56,355 bases of DNA from Thermoanaerobaculales bacterium (GTDB taxonomy: Bacteria > Acidobacteriota > Thermoanaerobaculia > Thermoanaerobaculales > Sulfomarinibacteraceae), in the NCBI GenBank assembly GCA_035358815.1, contig DAOPQC010000006.1, positions 1 to 56,355 on the forward strand, written 5' to 3'. Below the pieces are notes generated by a model that worked only from the letters and a program-made list of their open reading frames with translations, did not search any database and was not told the DNA's origin. Positions 25,577 to 34,017 of this stretch are shown piece after piece. The first letter of the stretch is position 1. Every line of letters begins with the position of its first letter. Position numbers and translations under genes: made by a program.

Positions 25577-26785
25577 GTGCGCCGCGATGTCTGCCTCCTG
25601 CTGTCCGGCCGCTGCAACCTCCGCTGCGACTACTGCTACCAGGATGACCGGCGATGCAGCGCGGCGATGGACTGGTCGGTGGCGCGAGCTGCCATCGACC
25701 GAGGGCTCAGGCTGAGGCCCGACGTGCTCGGTGTGGTGTTGAGCGGGGGGGAGCCGCTCCTCGTTCCAGGCCTCGTCCGCCGCTGCATCGAGCACGTCAG
25801 GTCGGTCGGCAGCTCATCCACCAGGGTGGAGCTGACCCTCTCCACCAACGGAACGCTGCTCACGCCGGAGATCGTCGATCTCCTGGCAGGCTTCGACGTG
25901 ACCCTGCACCTCAGCCTCGACGGGGTTGCCGAGGCGCAGGAGCGCCGGGGCTCGGATGTCGGCGTCTCTCTCGACGCGCTGCTCGACGGCCTTCGGCGGA
26001 GCCACGGCCGCTTCATGCGCGAGCGGGTGGTCGCGAACATGGTGGCGCTGCCCGCGACGCTCCCGCACCTGGGTCGGTCGTTGCGGCTGGTGATCGACAG
26101 CGGCGTTCGCACGATCCGCATCGGTCCCCGATTGACGCCTGACCCCGACTGGCTGCCGGGCTCCCATGCGGTCCTGGCCGCGGCCATGGATGACGTCCTG
26201 GAGCTGAGCCTCGCCCATTGGCTCGCGACCGGCGAGACGCCGGTCGAGTTTCTCCGGCCGGAAGGCCGGCTCCGTTCCGCCCGTCCGGCCCGCCGGACCG
26301 GTTGCCGCGCCGCCACCGGCACCGCTTTCTGCGTCGATCCCGACGGCCGGTCGTGGCCCTGCGCCATGTTCGTCAGCTCGATGCAGCGGCAGACCCAGCG
26401 CGCCGAGGAGGTCAGCCGGGCACTCGCGCTCGGCGATGTCCGACACCCGCGATTCCTCGACCGGCTCGCCGGGCTGCCGGTGGCGGCGAGCCGTCTCGCA
26501 GTGTTCGCCGACTCGCCGTCCAGGCACAGCCAGCTCGGCCGATGCTCGGAGTGCGAACTGCGCGAGGACTGCCAGATCTGCCCATTCGTCCTCTGCGCAG
26601 CGAGCGACGACCAGGACCCGTGCCGCGTTCCCGACTTTGCGTGCGCGTTCACGCGGACGGCCCTGCACGCACGAGAGCGATTTCTGCTCGGAGTTGGCGG
26701 CGGCAGCGCGGAGCATGGGATGCTCCGCATGAACATGTGGGTGCGCGAGCTCGAGGCGTTGGTCCACGGGCTCGCGTCGTGCTGA
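25577..26785 (+). CDS. Radical SAM/SPASM-domain protein
   Basis: 402 residues from GTG 25577. The cluster motif CNLRCDYC (CxxxCxxC) starts the radical SAM barrel, followed by VLSGGEPLL (SAM-binding GGE) and LSTNGTLL. The C-terminal part has auxiliary-cluster cysteines: CVDPDGRSWPC and CSECELREDCQICPFVLC, then CRVPDFAC. SPASM enzymes usually modify peptides or carry out dehydrogenation. The small upstream gene and the kinase are candidates for substrate and regulator. Confidence 0.88.
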   Translation: MRRDVCLLLSGRCNLRCDYCYQDDRRCSAAMDWSVARAAIDRGLRLRPDVLGVVLSGGEPLLVPGLVRRCIEHVRSVGSSSTRVELTLSTNGTLLTPEIVDLLAGFDVTLHLSLDGVAEAQERRGSDVGVSLDALLDGLRRSHGRFMRERVVANMVALPATLPHLGRSLRLVIDSGVRTIRIGPRLTPDPDWLPGSHAVLAAAMDDVLELSLAHWLATGETPVEFLRPEGRLRSARPARRTGCRAATGTAFCVDPDGRSWPCAMFVSSMQRQTQRAEEVSRALALGDVRHPRFLDRLAGLPVAASRLAVFADSPSRHSQLGRCSECELREDCQICPFVLCAASDDQDPCRVPDFACAFTRTALHARERFLLGVGGGSAEHGMLRMNMWVRELEALVHGLASC

Positions 26786-27084
26786 CCGACGCCCGTTCTC
26801 CGCCACGATATTGAGCCTGTGGCGCCGATCTGCCCCACCTGAGGTGAGCCCCACGCCGGTGCGGTCGTGAGCTCCGGCGGGCTGGCACCGGCCCCCGGCG
26901 GTGCCGTCGCCCGGCCTGTCATCGTGCCCTCCAGGGCTCCTTTCTCGTGTGTGAGGATGCAGGAATCTGTCTCGTGGCTGAACCGCCTCGTCTCGTCGCG
27001 GAATGGGTCGGGGCACGAGGCGCCGTAGCAGCGGAGTGGGCCCGACATCCCGCTCCCGGCGTGAACGGAGGACTGTCGGCGGCG
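26786..27084. other. Intergenic region
   Basis: About 300 bp without a supported gene, repeat or promoter that I can see. The nuclease frame is open back to 26947, but homology starts at 27085. Confidence 0.4.
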
Positions 27085-27750
27085 ATGGCGAGACCCACGA
27101 GCCAACCGGTCCGGATCAACGCGGACGACCGCGAGCGGGCGGGCGGCGTCGTCGACGCGCTGCGGGAAATGGACGATGTCGACCTCTCGATCGAGCACCT
27201 GGGACTCGGCGACTACCGCATCGAGAACACCCTCCTCGTCGAGCGCAAGACCGTCGCCGACCTTGCCATCTCCATCCTCGACGGGCGGCTGTTCCGGCAG
27301 GCAGGCCGCCTTGCGCGGGCGGCCGCGGTGACGCCGTGCCTGATCGTCGAGGGCGCCACCGAGGACTTCGACCGGGCCGCCGTGCGCCGCGCCGCGCTGC
27401 AGGGCGCTCTCATCACGGCCACGCTGGTCTACGGCCTGCCGCTGCTGTACTCGACGAGCCCGGCCGAGACCGCCCGTCTGCTGCGGATCGCCGCCTGCCA
27501 GCTGCGACGGCGCACGGCGCGGGGCCCGGAGCGCTACGGCTCGAAGTCCGGCTCCGACGATCGGCTGCGGATGCTGATGCTGGAGGCCGTTCCCGACATC
27601 GGCCCGGTTCGCGCCAAAGCGCTGGTGGAGGCCTTCGGGACCATCGAGGGCCTCGCGGCGGCCGGCGTCAAGGAGCTCGCCGCGACCGCCGGCATCGGGC
27701 CCGTGATTGCCCACCGGCTCAAACGCATCGTGTCTGGCAGCACGCTTTGA
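27085..27750 (+). CDS. XPF/ERCC4-type structure-specific nuclease
   Basis: 221 residues from ATG 27085. The ERCC4 nuclease domain begins VRINADDRERAGGV and contains the signature VERKTVADLAISILDGRLFR, with the ERKxxxD metal-binding motif. The C-terminal third is a tandem helix-hairpin-helix (LEAVPDIGPVRAKALVEAFG; ELAATAGIGPVIAHRLKRI). In archaea and eukaryotes this pair cuts branched DNA. A stand-alone bacterial version is uncommon. It is followed directly by a toxin-antitoxin operon. Confidence 0.88.
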   Translation: MARPTSQPVRINADDRERAGGVVDALREMDDVDLSIEHLGLGDYRIENTLLVERKTVADLAISILDGRLFRQAGRLARAAAVTPCLIVEGATEDFDRAAVRRAALQGALITATLVYGLPLLYSTSPAETARLLRIAACQLRRRTARGPERYGSKSGSDDRLRMLMLEAVPDIGPVRAKALVEAFGTIEGLAAAGVKELAATAGIGPVIAHRLKRIVSGSTL

Positions 27751-27759
27751 ACATCAGTG

Positions 27760-27788
27760 TTGACAACCTGGTCTGGTCTGGTCAGACT
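27760..27788 (+). promoter_or_regulatory. Promoter/operator of the Phd-PIN pair
   Basis: TTGACA at 27760-27765, then three tandem CTGGT units (27768-27782) and a weak -10 (CAGACT/AGACTA). The tandem pentamers may be an operator for the antitoxin. Confidence 0.4.
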
Positions 27789-27808
27789 AGGTGTTGGAGG
27801 CGGCGCTC

Positions 27809-28048
27809 ATGCACATCACCAACATCTCCGAGGCAAAGGCGCAGCTGTCGGCCCTGATCGAGCGCGTGCTTCGCGGTGAGGAGATCGTCATTGGAAGAGC
27901 CGGCAAGCCGGTGGCTCGTCTCGTGAAGTACGAGGGCCGCGAGGCCCCGCGTCGACCCGGCGAGTTGGCTGGCCAGATCACCATCGCGCCCGACTTCGAC
28001 AAACTCCCCGACGATATCGCCGAGGCGTTCGGTGTCCACGAGCCATGA
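27809..28048 (+). CDS. Phd/YefM-family antitoxin
   Basis: 79 residues from ATG 27809. MHITNISEAKAQLSALIERV and VIGRAGKPVARLVKY are diagnostic of the Phd/YefM DNA-binding domain. The C-terminal part (FDKLPDDIAEAFG) is the toxin-binding region often seen with PIN partners. It overlaps the PIN gene by 4 nt. Confidence 0.9.
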   Translation: MHITNISEAKAQLSALIERVLRGEEIVIGRAGKPVARLVKYEGREAPRRPGELAGQITIAPDFDKLPDDIAEAFGVHEP

Positions 28049-28422
28049 ACCTGTTGCTCGACACTCATGCGTTGCTGTGGTGGCTTGACGACAACCCGAC
28101 GCTGTCGGCCGAGGCGCGAGACGCCATCGCCGATGGCAGGAACTTGGTCTTCGTGAGCGCGGTCGTCATTTGGGAGATCCGGATCAAGGAGGCGCTCGGC
28201 AAGCTGAAGCTCCCGCCCGACTTCCGCGCGATTCTCGATCGCCAGGCGTTCGACAACCTCGCGCTCACCGTGGATCACGCCCATCGGTTGGCCGAGCTGC
28301 CGCCGCACCACCGCGACCCGTTCGACCGCTTGCTCGTGGCCCAGGCGATGGCCGAGAGCCTGACCATCGTCACCCGCGACCCCGACATCCCCCGCTACCG
28401 CGTGCGGACCCTGAAAGCCTGA
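28045..28422 (+). CDS. PIN-domain toxin (VapC-like)
   Basis: 125 residues. The PIN acidic site is formed by LLLDTHALLWWL (Asp near 6), SAVVIWEIRIKEALGK (Glu), DPFDRLLVAQAM (Asp) and VTRDPDI. These proteins are Mg-dependent RNases that cleave tRNA or rRNA. Coupled to the Phd antitoxin by ATGA overlap. Confidence 0.9.
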   Translation: MNLLLDTHALLWWLDDNPTLSAEARDAIADGRNLVFVSAVVIWEIRIKEALGKLKLPPDFRAILDRQAFDNLALTVDHAHRLAELPPHHRDPFDRLLVAQAMAESLTIVTRDPDIPRYRVRTLKA

Positions 28423-28602
28423 GTCGCACCACCCGGCGCCAACTGGACATCCCGCCCCAGTCCTCTTCCTTGCCGCCGGCCCCGGCAGCAGTCACCCTCA
28501 CGAGGGCTCTCGGAGCAGCCTCGACCGCCGCCTCGCGACGGCAACCCTTCGGGCGACGTAGAATCAGTCAAACGAAACCAGTAGCACGTGCGGAGGTGTC
28601 AG

Positions 28603-29448
28603 GTGGGCAACCCGCCACATTGCGACCGGCGATCGCAGCTCCCGCTCACGACCCTCGCTCTCATGCTCGCGCTGCTGAGCATGGGCCCAGTCGCCCCGTG
28701 CCTGGCCGCCGACAGCGGCCCGCCGCCGCCCGAGGAATGGACGATTCGGGTCACGGCCTTGGTGATGGCGGCCGACCTGTCCGGGGAGGCCGATTTCACC
28801 GGCGGGGAGACTGTCGGAGGGAATCTCATCCGCGGCGAGCTCGACTATGGCGACGTCTACCCAGACCCTCAGCCGCTCTGGTTCGTCGACTTCTCGGCAA
28901 AGCGCGGGAGATGGAGCTTGTGGGTCCGCGGCCAGTACCTGGGGTGGGACGACGTTGTCGCGTTGGCGAACATGACCCTGCTCGAGGAGACCTCCTGGTT
29001 TGTCGAAGCAGACGCTGGCCACGCGGTGGGAGCCCACTGGTGGATGTTCCTCGGCATTCGGCGGTTCGACGTTGAGCTCGTTGCAGAGATACCGATGCCT
29101 CCCGGAATGCCGTTCCCCCCATCGATCTCAACGTGGGTGGACGAGTCCTGGACCGATCCGATCGCCGGCGCGGAGTTCCGCTACGCGCTCGCGACAAGCT
29201 GGGAGATCGCTGGACGCGGCGACGTGGGAGGCTTCGGCGTCGGGTCGCAGCTGTCGTGGAGCCTCGAGGCCACTCTGCAGTGGAACGTCGGCAGGCACTT
29301 CGGCGTGACCGGAGGGTACCGGGCTTTCGACGCGGACTACGAGAACGAGTGGACCCACACCTTTTCCGACGGCCATCAAATTGCTGTCGTCGACACCTAT
29401 GACACCCGCACCGACGGGCCGACTCTCGGCGTGACCTTCCACTGGTAG
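28603..29448 (+). CDS. Outer-membrane beta-barrel protein
   Basis: 281 residues from GTG 28603, behind GGAGG. A signal peptide (LTTLALMLALLSMGPVAPCL, cleavage after AA) leads into alternating strands (WSLWVRGQYLGW, AGAEFRYALATSWEIAGRGD, GVGSQLSWSLEATLQWNVGR). The last residues GVTFHW end in an aromatic, as expected for BamA recognition. Similar proteins are annotated as hypothetical outer-membrane proteins; the function is unknown. Confidence 0.75.
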   Translation: MGNPPHCDRRSQLPLTTLALMLALLSMGPVAPCLAADSGPPPPEEWTIRVTALVMAADLSGEADFTGGETVGGNLIRGELDYGDVYPDPQPLWFVDFSAKRGRWSLWVRGQYLGWDDVVALANMTLLEETSWFVEADAGHAVGAHWWMFLGIRRFDVELVAEIPMPPGMPFPPSISTWVDESWTDPIAGAEFRYALATSWEIAGRGDVGGFGVGSQLSWSLEATLQWNVGRHFGVTGGYRAFDADYENEWTHTFSDGHQIAVVDTYDTRTDGPTLGVTFHW

Positions 29449-29474
29449 CTACCGGCAGCCAAACCGCCGACCAC

Positions 29475-29570
29475 CACCGACAACCCCGGGAGATCCCTCG
29501 ACTCGTCGCCCCTGCGGGGCTCCTCGCTCGGAATGACACGGGAAGTCAGCGTCATCCCGAGCGAGCGGCG
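29475..29570. repeat. Paired inverted copies of the CATCCCGAGCGAGG intergenic repeat
   Basis: GAGATCCCTCGACTCGTCGC with GCTCGGAATGAC is the inverted half and GTCATCCCGAGCGAGC the direct half. Same family as 4987-5032 and 30719-30833. Confidence 0.7.
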
Positions 29571-29636
29571 AAACCGCGAGCCCGGGCCCGATGCCCGTCA
29601 GCCGTCAGGCCTCGCCACCTCGACGTCGAAGCGTGG

Positions 29637-30560
29637 CTACGTGGGACGATGTCGTCGGTCGAGCAGGGCTCGCAGGTTGCGCCCGAGCACGCCCTCCTCC
29701 TCCGACAAGCCGAGATCGTCGAGCTTGCTGCGGACGCTGCCCTCGTATCGGCCGCCGGCGGGTAGTTGCTCCCCGAGCAGCGCCCGCGTCTCGTCGGCCG
29801 AGAAGGCGACGCCCGAGTCTGCGATCGTGAGGCGCGGGTTGGCCGGGCAGCAGCGTTGGCAGGCCAGGCAGCCGATCAGGCAGTGATGTGCCGTCACCGG
29901 CACCCACTCCGGCCACGGATCGGGGCGCTCGTTGGCGAAGGTGAGGCAGCGCTCAGCGTGGAGCAGCACCCGGTCCGTGCCGATCGCGCCGGTCGGGCAG
30001 GCGAGCCGGCAGGTGTCGCAGCCGTCGCACTCGTCGAGCAGCCTTGGGAGCTGGGGTGACCGACCCACGGCCGGCAAATGAGCGTCGGTGACGTAGCCGC
30101 AGAGCTGGAGGTAGCTACCGATCCCGGCCGCGAACGTGATGTTGTTGCGCCCGTAACGCACGAGGCCCAGCCGGGCGGCGATGGCCTTGAGCGGGGCCCG
30201 GATCACCGCCATCCGGGCGCCGGAAAACACGACCGTCTGCAGGTCCCGCCGCACCTTCTCGAAGGTTGCCCGAAAGTGGCAGTAGATCGGTGGCAGCATC
30301 GTCTCGATCACCCGGTCGCCGACGTCGAAGCTCACCCGGTGCGCCGTACGAGGCACCGCCACCACGACCACCGAGGCTGCCCACTCGGGGAGCTCCGGGC
30401 TCGAGACCTTGAAGAGCGTTTCTTGGAACAGCTGGCCGTCGAGCTCGCCCGCCTCACGGCGCGCGAGGAGATCGCCGCCTGCCGATCGGACGATCTCCGC
30501 CGGCCCCCAGGCAGCCTGGTACCCGCGGTCCCTCGCCCACTTCCGAACTGGCTCTTCCAC
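29637..30560 (-). CDS. 4Fe-4S double-cluster protein related to epoxyqueuosine reductase
   Basis: 307 residues. Two 4Fe-4S motifs: CDGCDTCRLACPTGAI and CLIGCLACQRCCPAN. The region before them (FAAGIGSYLQLCGYVTDAHL) resembles the QueG family, but the protein is shorter and lacks the canonical QueG N-terminus, so it may not make queuosine. Probably a cytoplasmic reductase or electron carrier, possibly cobalamin-dependent. No neighbouring partner gene is seen. Confidence 0.75.
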   Translation of the reverse strand: MEEPVRKWARDRGYQAAWGPAEIVRSAGGDLLARREAGELDGQLFQETLFKVSSPELPEWAASVVVVAVPRTAHRVSFDVGDRVIETMLPPIYCHFRATFEKVRRDLQTVVFSGARMAVIRAPLKAIAARLGLVRYGRNNITFAAGIGSYLQLCGYVTDAHLPAVGRSPQLPRLLDECDGCDTCRLACPTGAIGTDRVLLHAERCLTFANERPDPWPEWVPVTAHHCLIGCLACQRCCPANPRLTIADSGVAFSADETRALLGEQLPAGGRYEGSVRSKLDDLGLSEEEGVLGRNLRALLDRRHRPT

Positions 30561-30956
30561 CGTGCCTCCCAGTCTCCAAGGCTATCAGTGACTCGACGCG
30601 CGTGACATCTCAATGTCTCGCTTTCGGTGGACCCTCCACCGAAGTGAACTCACGTCGGCGCCCGTCACTCCTTCGACTGGCAGGGTCTCGCGGGCGGTTT
30701 GCGTATCGGAGTTCTCTGAGGGGATTCCTCGACTCGTCGCCCCCGCGGGGCTCCTCGCTCGGAATGACAGGGAAAGTGAGTGTCATCCCGAGCGAGGGTC
30801 GAAGGCCTGAGTCGAGGGATCTCCTCCGTCACCGAGCGGGTCCGCAACCTCCCCTCTCCCGTGCCGTATTGCCATCGTGACCCGCCACGTCTCTCAACCG
30901 GAATCATTCTCGACATTTGCGATCAACATCGCGCTGACTGCGCGCCAGGAGAGGCC
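30561..30956. other. Intergenic region with repeat
   Basis: No gene is supported between the iron-sulfur protein and the MBL gene. It contains a paired CATCCCGAGCGAGG repeat (30719-30833). Confidence 0.5.
30719..30833. repeat. Paired inverted intergenic repeats
   Basis: An inverted copy (CTCGCTCGGAATGAC) and a direct copy (GTCATCCCGAGCGAGG to GAGTCGAGGGATCTCCTC) face each other over a short spacer, a BIME-like arrangement. Confidence 0.72.
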
Positions 30957-32384
30957 ATGAGACCCAAGCTCGCACTCGCCATCGTCGTGTCGCTGCTGCT
31001 GGCTGCCGCCTGGGCAGGAGCGGAGGAGATCGCCGGCCTGCCGCTGCACGTTGTCCGGCTCGATCCCGGCACCGTCCGGCTCTGGCTCGGCGACTCCAAT
31101 TCGTCGACCGCGATCGTCGCCTTCGCGACCGAAAAGGGGATCGTCGTCGTCGACACCTTCGGCATCCCCGAGATCGACAGCCAGCTGCGCGCGATCATCG
31201 CTCGCGAGCTCGGCCGCTCTGATTTCCGCGTCCTCATCAACACCCACGAGCACAGCGATCACACCGGCGGAAACTCGATCTATGCCGACTGCGCCATCGT
31301 CGGCCACGAGCGCATCGCCCCTGGGCTTGTCCAGTCGTCCGCCGAGCGGGAGCGGGCCCTGGGTTTGTTCCCGGAGTGGATCAGCGAGTCGGAAGCCGAG
31401 CTTGCCAAGGCGGAGCCCGGCTCCCCGCAGGCGGCAAAGCTCCAGGAGGAGCTGGCTAGCCGCCGGATGCGCTTCGAGAACGTGAAGGCGAACCTCCCGC
31501 CCGTCCCGCCGACCGTGACCTTCTCCGACCGCATGGCGCTCGACATGGGCGACACCACCTTTGAGCTGTCCTGGATCGGCGGCATGCACTCGGCGAGCGA
31601 CACCGGCATCTTCGTCCCGGAGCGCGGCCTGTTGCTCACCGGCGACGTCATGGCCGACGTCTGGCTCACCGACACCCCCGGCTGCCTCGCGAGCTTCAGC
31701 GCGCGGCCCGGCATCCCCCATGACTTCCCGCTCATGCTCGCCAACTGGGACCGGCTGCTCGCCCGGCGCGACCAGATCCGCCTCCTGCTGCCGGGCCACT
31801 GGAACGGCGAGCTGTCGATCGCCGGCGCCGAGGCCAGGGTCGAGTACGTCCGCGCCCTCTGGGACGGCGTCGCCAAGGCGGTTGCCGACGGCGAGACCTT
31901 CGACCAGGTCCAGACGGAGTACCAGCTCGCAACCCGCTTCCCCGACCTGGTGAGCAGCCCCGGCTTTGCCCAGGCCAGGCACTACAGCACGGTCACCGAG
32001 ATCTGGAGCGAGGTCACCGATCAGCTCGCGGCCGCCACCGTGCTCTTCGAGCTGATCGACCAGGGCGCCGGCGACACCGCTATCCGCGCAGTGGTCGACG
32101 ATCGCACCAGCGACTCGCCGAAGTACTTCTTCATCGAGAACGACATCAACGGCTACGGCTACTTCCTCCTGCAGCAGGACAAGGTCGGGCAGGCGATCAG
32201 GATGTTCCGGATCAACGTCGAGCTCTTCCCCGAGTCGTGGAACGTCTACGACAGCCTCGGCGAGGCACTGCTGCGCGCTGGCTCCACCGATGAGGCGATC
32301 GCCATGTACGAGCGCTCGCTCGTCCTCAACCCGGACAACACCAACGGCAGGGAGGCCCTGGCGAAGATCCGCCCCGCCGCCTGA
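30957..32384 (+). CDS. Secreted metallo-beta-lactamase-fold hydrolase with TPR tail
   Basis: 475 residues from ATG 30957 (AGGAGAGG site). Signal peptide KLALAIVVSLLLAAAWAGAE. The MBL core has LINTHEHSDHTGGN (HxHxDH) and further ligands in WIGGMHSASD, LLLTGDVMAD and LLLPGHWNG. The C-terminal 100 residues hold TPR-like repeats (AIRMFRINVELFPESWNVYD; GEALLRAGSTDEAIAMYERS). Exported MBL-TPR proteins are often listed as class B3-like or alkylsulfatase-like; the substrate is unknown. Confidence 0.85.
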   Translation: MRPKLALAIVVSLLLAAAWAGAEEIAGLPLHVVRLDPGTVRLWLGDSNSSTAIVAFATEKGIVVVDTFGIPEIDSQLRAIIARELGRSDFRVLINTHEHSDHTGGNSIYADCAIVGHERIAPGLVQSSAERERALGLFPEWISESEAELAKAEPGSPQAAKLQEELASRRMRFENVKANLPPVPPTVTFSDRMALDMGDTTFELSWIGGMHSASDTGIFVPERGLLLTGDVMADVWLTDTPGCLASFSARPGIPHDFPLMLANWDRLLARRDQIRLLLPGHWNGELSIAGAEARVEYVRALWDGVAKAVADGETFDQVQTEYQLATRFPDLVSSPGFAQARHYSTVTEIWSEVTDQLAAATVLFELIDQGAGDTAIRAVVDDRTSDSPKYFFIENDINGYGYFLLQQDKVGQAIRMFRINVELFPESWNVYDSLGEALLRAGSTDEAIAMYERSLVLNPDNTNGREALAKIRPAA

Positions 32385-32392
32385 CCGCTGGT

Positions 32393-32517
32393 CTTGTAGC
32401 GCAGGCATCTTGCCTGCCTTGTAGCGCAGGCATCTTGCCTGCCTTGTAGCGCAGGCATCTTGCCTGCCTTGTAGCGCAGGCATCCTGCCTGCCTTGTAGC
32501 GCAGGCATCCTGCCTGC
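32393..32517. repeat. Tandem array of five 25-bp palindromic units
   Basis: CTTGTAGCGCAGGCATCTTG+CCTGC repeated five times, period exactly 25 bp; the last two have ATCC for ATCT. Each unit holds GCAGGCA/TGCCTGC arms. No spacers, so not CRISPR. Related to the GCCGGCATCCTGCCGGC repeats at 3930 and 4924. Confidence 0.9.
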
Positions 32518-32548
32518 AAATCCTGCCCGCCACCGGCATCTTGCCTGC

Positions 32549-32655
32549 ATCAAGATCGTCCTCCGCCACGACGACGTGGACCGCCGCAGCCAGGAGATCC
32601 TCGCCCGCTCCCGCGTCCCCTCCGGCCGCTCCCCGGGCCTGCCGGCGATGAAGCC
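32549..32655 (+). pseudogene. 3'-end remnant of a Deg-like protease gene
   Basis: The frame IKIVLRHDDVDRRSQEILAR (then SRVPSGRSPGLPAMK) matches the C-terminus of the intact Deg-like protease encoded at 36548-38122 (EIVLRHEDVDRRSHEILDRY). About 80 percent of bases match over roughly 100 bp. Nothing upstream of it is left, so it is a decayed or rearranged paralogue. Confidence 0.75.
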
Positions 32656-32656
32656 A

Positions 32657-33712
32657 TCACCCGCCGAGCTTGGCGAGAACGGACGGAACGACCCGGTAGA
32701 GGCAGTACGCCGCGAGGCAGATCGAGTAGAGCGGGACGATGTACCGCCAAGCCCTCTCCGGGAAGACGCGTGTGACGTAGGGCGCGAGGACGGCGGCGAA
32801 CATGGTGGCGAGCATCATGGTGGGCAGGAGCACGAAGTCGACCGTGACGCCCGATGTCAGCATGACGAACCACACGACGATGGCCACCGAGCTGACCGTG
32901 CCTTCGGAGATGGCCACGACCGCCATCATGCTCTTCACGGGGATGCCCGACAGGATCCCACCGATCGTCAGGACGGGGCCGTAGCCGCCCCCGCCGATCC
33001 CCTTGTTGAACGCGGCCAGGCCCGCGTAGCCGATCATGCGCAGGGGGCGATAGGGGCGCTCCCTCCTCGAGAAGGACTGGTAGACCGAGATCAGGCCCAT
33101 GCACACGAGGAGAACGGCGACGTACAGCTCGATCCAGACCCTGGCCACCTTGAGGTATCCGTAGATCGCCGTGATCGAGAAGACGACCGCGAGCGCCCCG
33201 GTTCCCCCGATGATGAGCCACAGACGGATCGTCTCCGACATGGGCTTGAACCGCCACTCGACGTTCTCGAACTCCCGGTGGAGGAAGGTGCCGACGATGC
33301 CCGCCATGCCCTGCTGGATCATGACCACGGGGACGACCTGCAACGGGTCGAAGCCGAGGAGGAGCAGCAGCGGCGTGATGGCCGTGCCGAATCCCATTCC
33401 CGCCGATGCATCCATGAACTCGAAGAAGATGGCGAGCGCCAGCACCAGCCAGAAGATGCCCCACATGTCCGTCCCGGCCCACCCCCGCTGGACGACGATC
33501 TCCGATGGGATGCGCTCCATCCCGGCGAACGGATTGCCCGCCAGCCAGCGGGCGATGAGGAAACCCACGAAGAACACCGCCACACCGATCGCGGCGGCCC
33601 TCAGGTGTCTCCTCTCGGGGATCAGCCTCTCCAGGCTCGTCTTCTGCCGATCGAGCTCATGGGCGATCTCCCAGCCCAAACGGCCTTTGCGTGGAGAGGT
33701 CGGCTCGTTCAT
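32657..33712 (-). CDS. TauE/SafE-family membrane transporter
   Basis: 351 residues from ATG 33712; a longer frame lacks membrane or family features. About eight transmembrane helices (FWLVLALAIFFEFMDASAGM; LLLLLGFDPLQVVPVVMIQQ; VDFVLLPTMMLATMFAAVLA). The repeated SAGMGFGTAITP and KGIGGGGYGPVLTIGGIL motifs are typical of the sulfite/anion exporter TauE/SafE family. The N-terminal 50 residues are cytoplasmic and basic. The substrate (sulfite, sulfoacetate or other anion) cannot be told. Confidence 0.87.
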   Translation of the reverse strand: MNEPTSPRKGRLGWEIAHELDRQKTSLERLIPERRHLRAAAIGVAVFFVGFLIARWLAGNPFAGMERIPSEIVVQRGWAGTDMWGIFWLVLALAIFFEFMDASAGMGFGTAITPLLLLLGFDPLQVVPVVMIQQGMAGIVGTFLHREFENVEWRFKPMSETIRLWLIIGGTGALAVVFSITAIYGYLKVARVWIELYVAVLLVCMGLISVYQSFSRRERPYRPLRMIGYAGLAAFNKGIGGGGYGPVLTIGGILSGIPVKSMMAVVAISEGTVSSVAIVVWFVMLTSGVTVDFVLLPTMMLATMFAAVLAPYVTRVFPERAWRYIVPLYSICLAAYCLYRVVPSVLAKLGG

Positions 33713-33958
33713 GCAAGGACTCTCATGTGCGGCTGGGTGCACCCTCGTCCAAGATGGGCCTTCTGGTCCTGGGCAGGTCGCCCCGGTGAGTGCGGCAAGA
33801 CCCTCTGTGGCCGCCGACTCTACAACACTCGCCCGCAGGGGTGCCCGATGAAGGTGCGAATCCGGCACGGTTTGAACCTGCATTGGATCTGAACCTACAT
33901 TGTGAGGTCGTGGCACCTGGCACTTCGAGGACCCGCCTCAGCTGTGGGTGAGCCAGGG
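33713..33958. other. Intergenic region upstream of the transporter
   Basis: No gene is supported. A weak resemblance to part of a cobalamin riboswitch near 33846-33880 was judged insufficient. Confidence 0.4.
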
Positions 33959-33987
33959 TTGACGGCGCCGATCGACTCGACTAGACT
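33959..33987 (+). promoter_or_regulatory. Promoter of the second Phd-PIN pair
   Basis: TTGACG (33959-33964) and TAGACT (33982-33987) are exactly 17 bp apart, 31 bp before the ATG. Two copies of CTGGTCG follow the -10 box (from 33986 and 33997) and may be the operator. Confidence 0.6.
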
Positions 33988-34017
33988 GGTCGGCGACTGG
34001 TCGGGACCGGAGACGCT

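Noticed and set aside
26947..27084. N-terminal extension of the ERCC4 nuclease
   Set aside because: Open frame without family similarity; homology and a reasonable start begin at 27085.
32393..32517. CRISPR array
   Set aside because: Units are directly adjacent without spacers, and no cas gene is near; a tandem REP array.
33840..33895. Cobalamin riboswitch
   Set aside because: A stretch like GGTGCGAATCCGGCACGGT recalls part of one, but the conserved B12 box and other helices are missing and the neighbouring genes do not fit.
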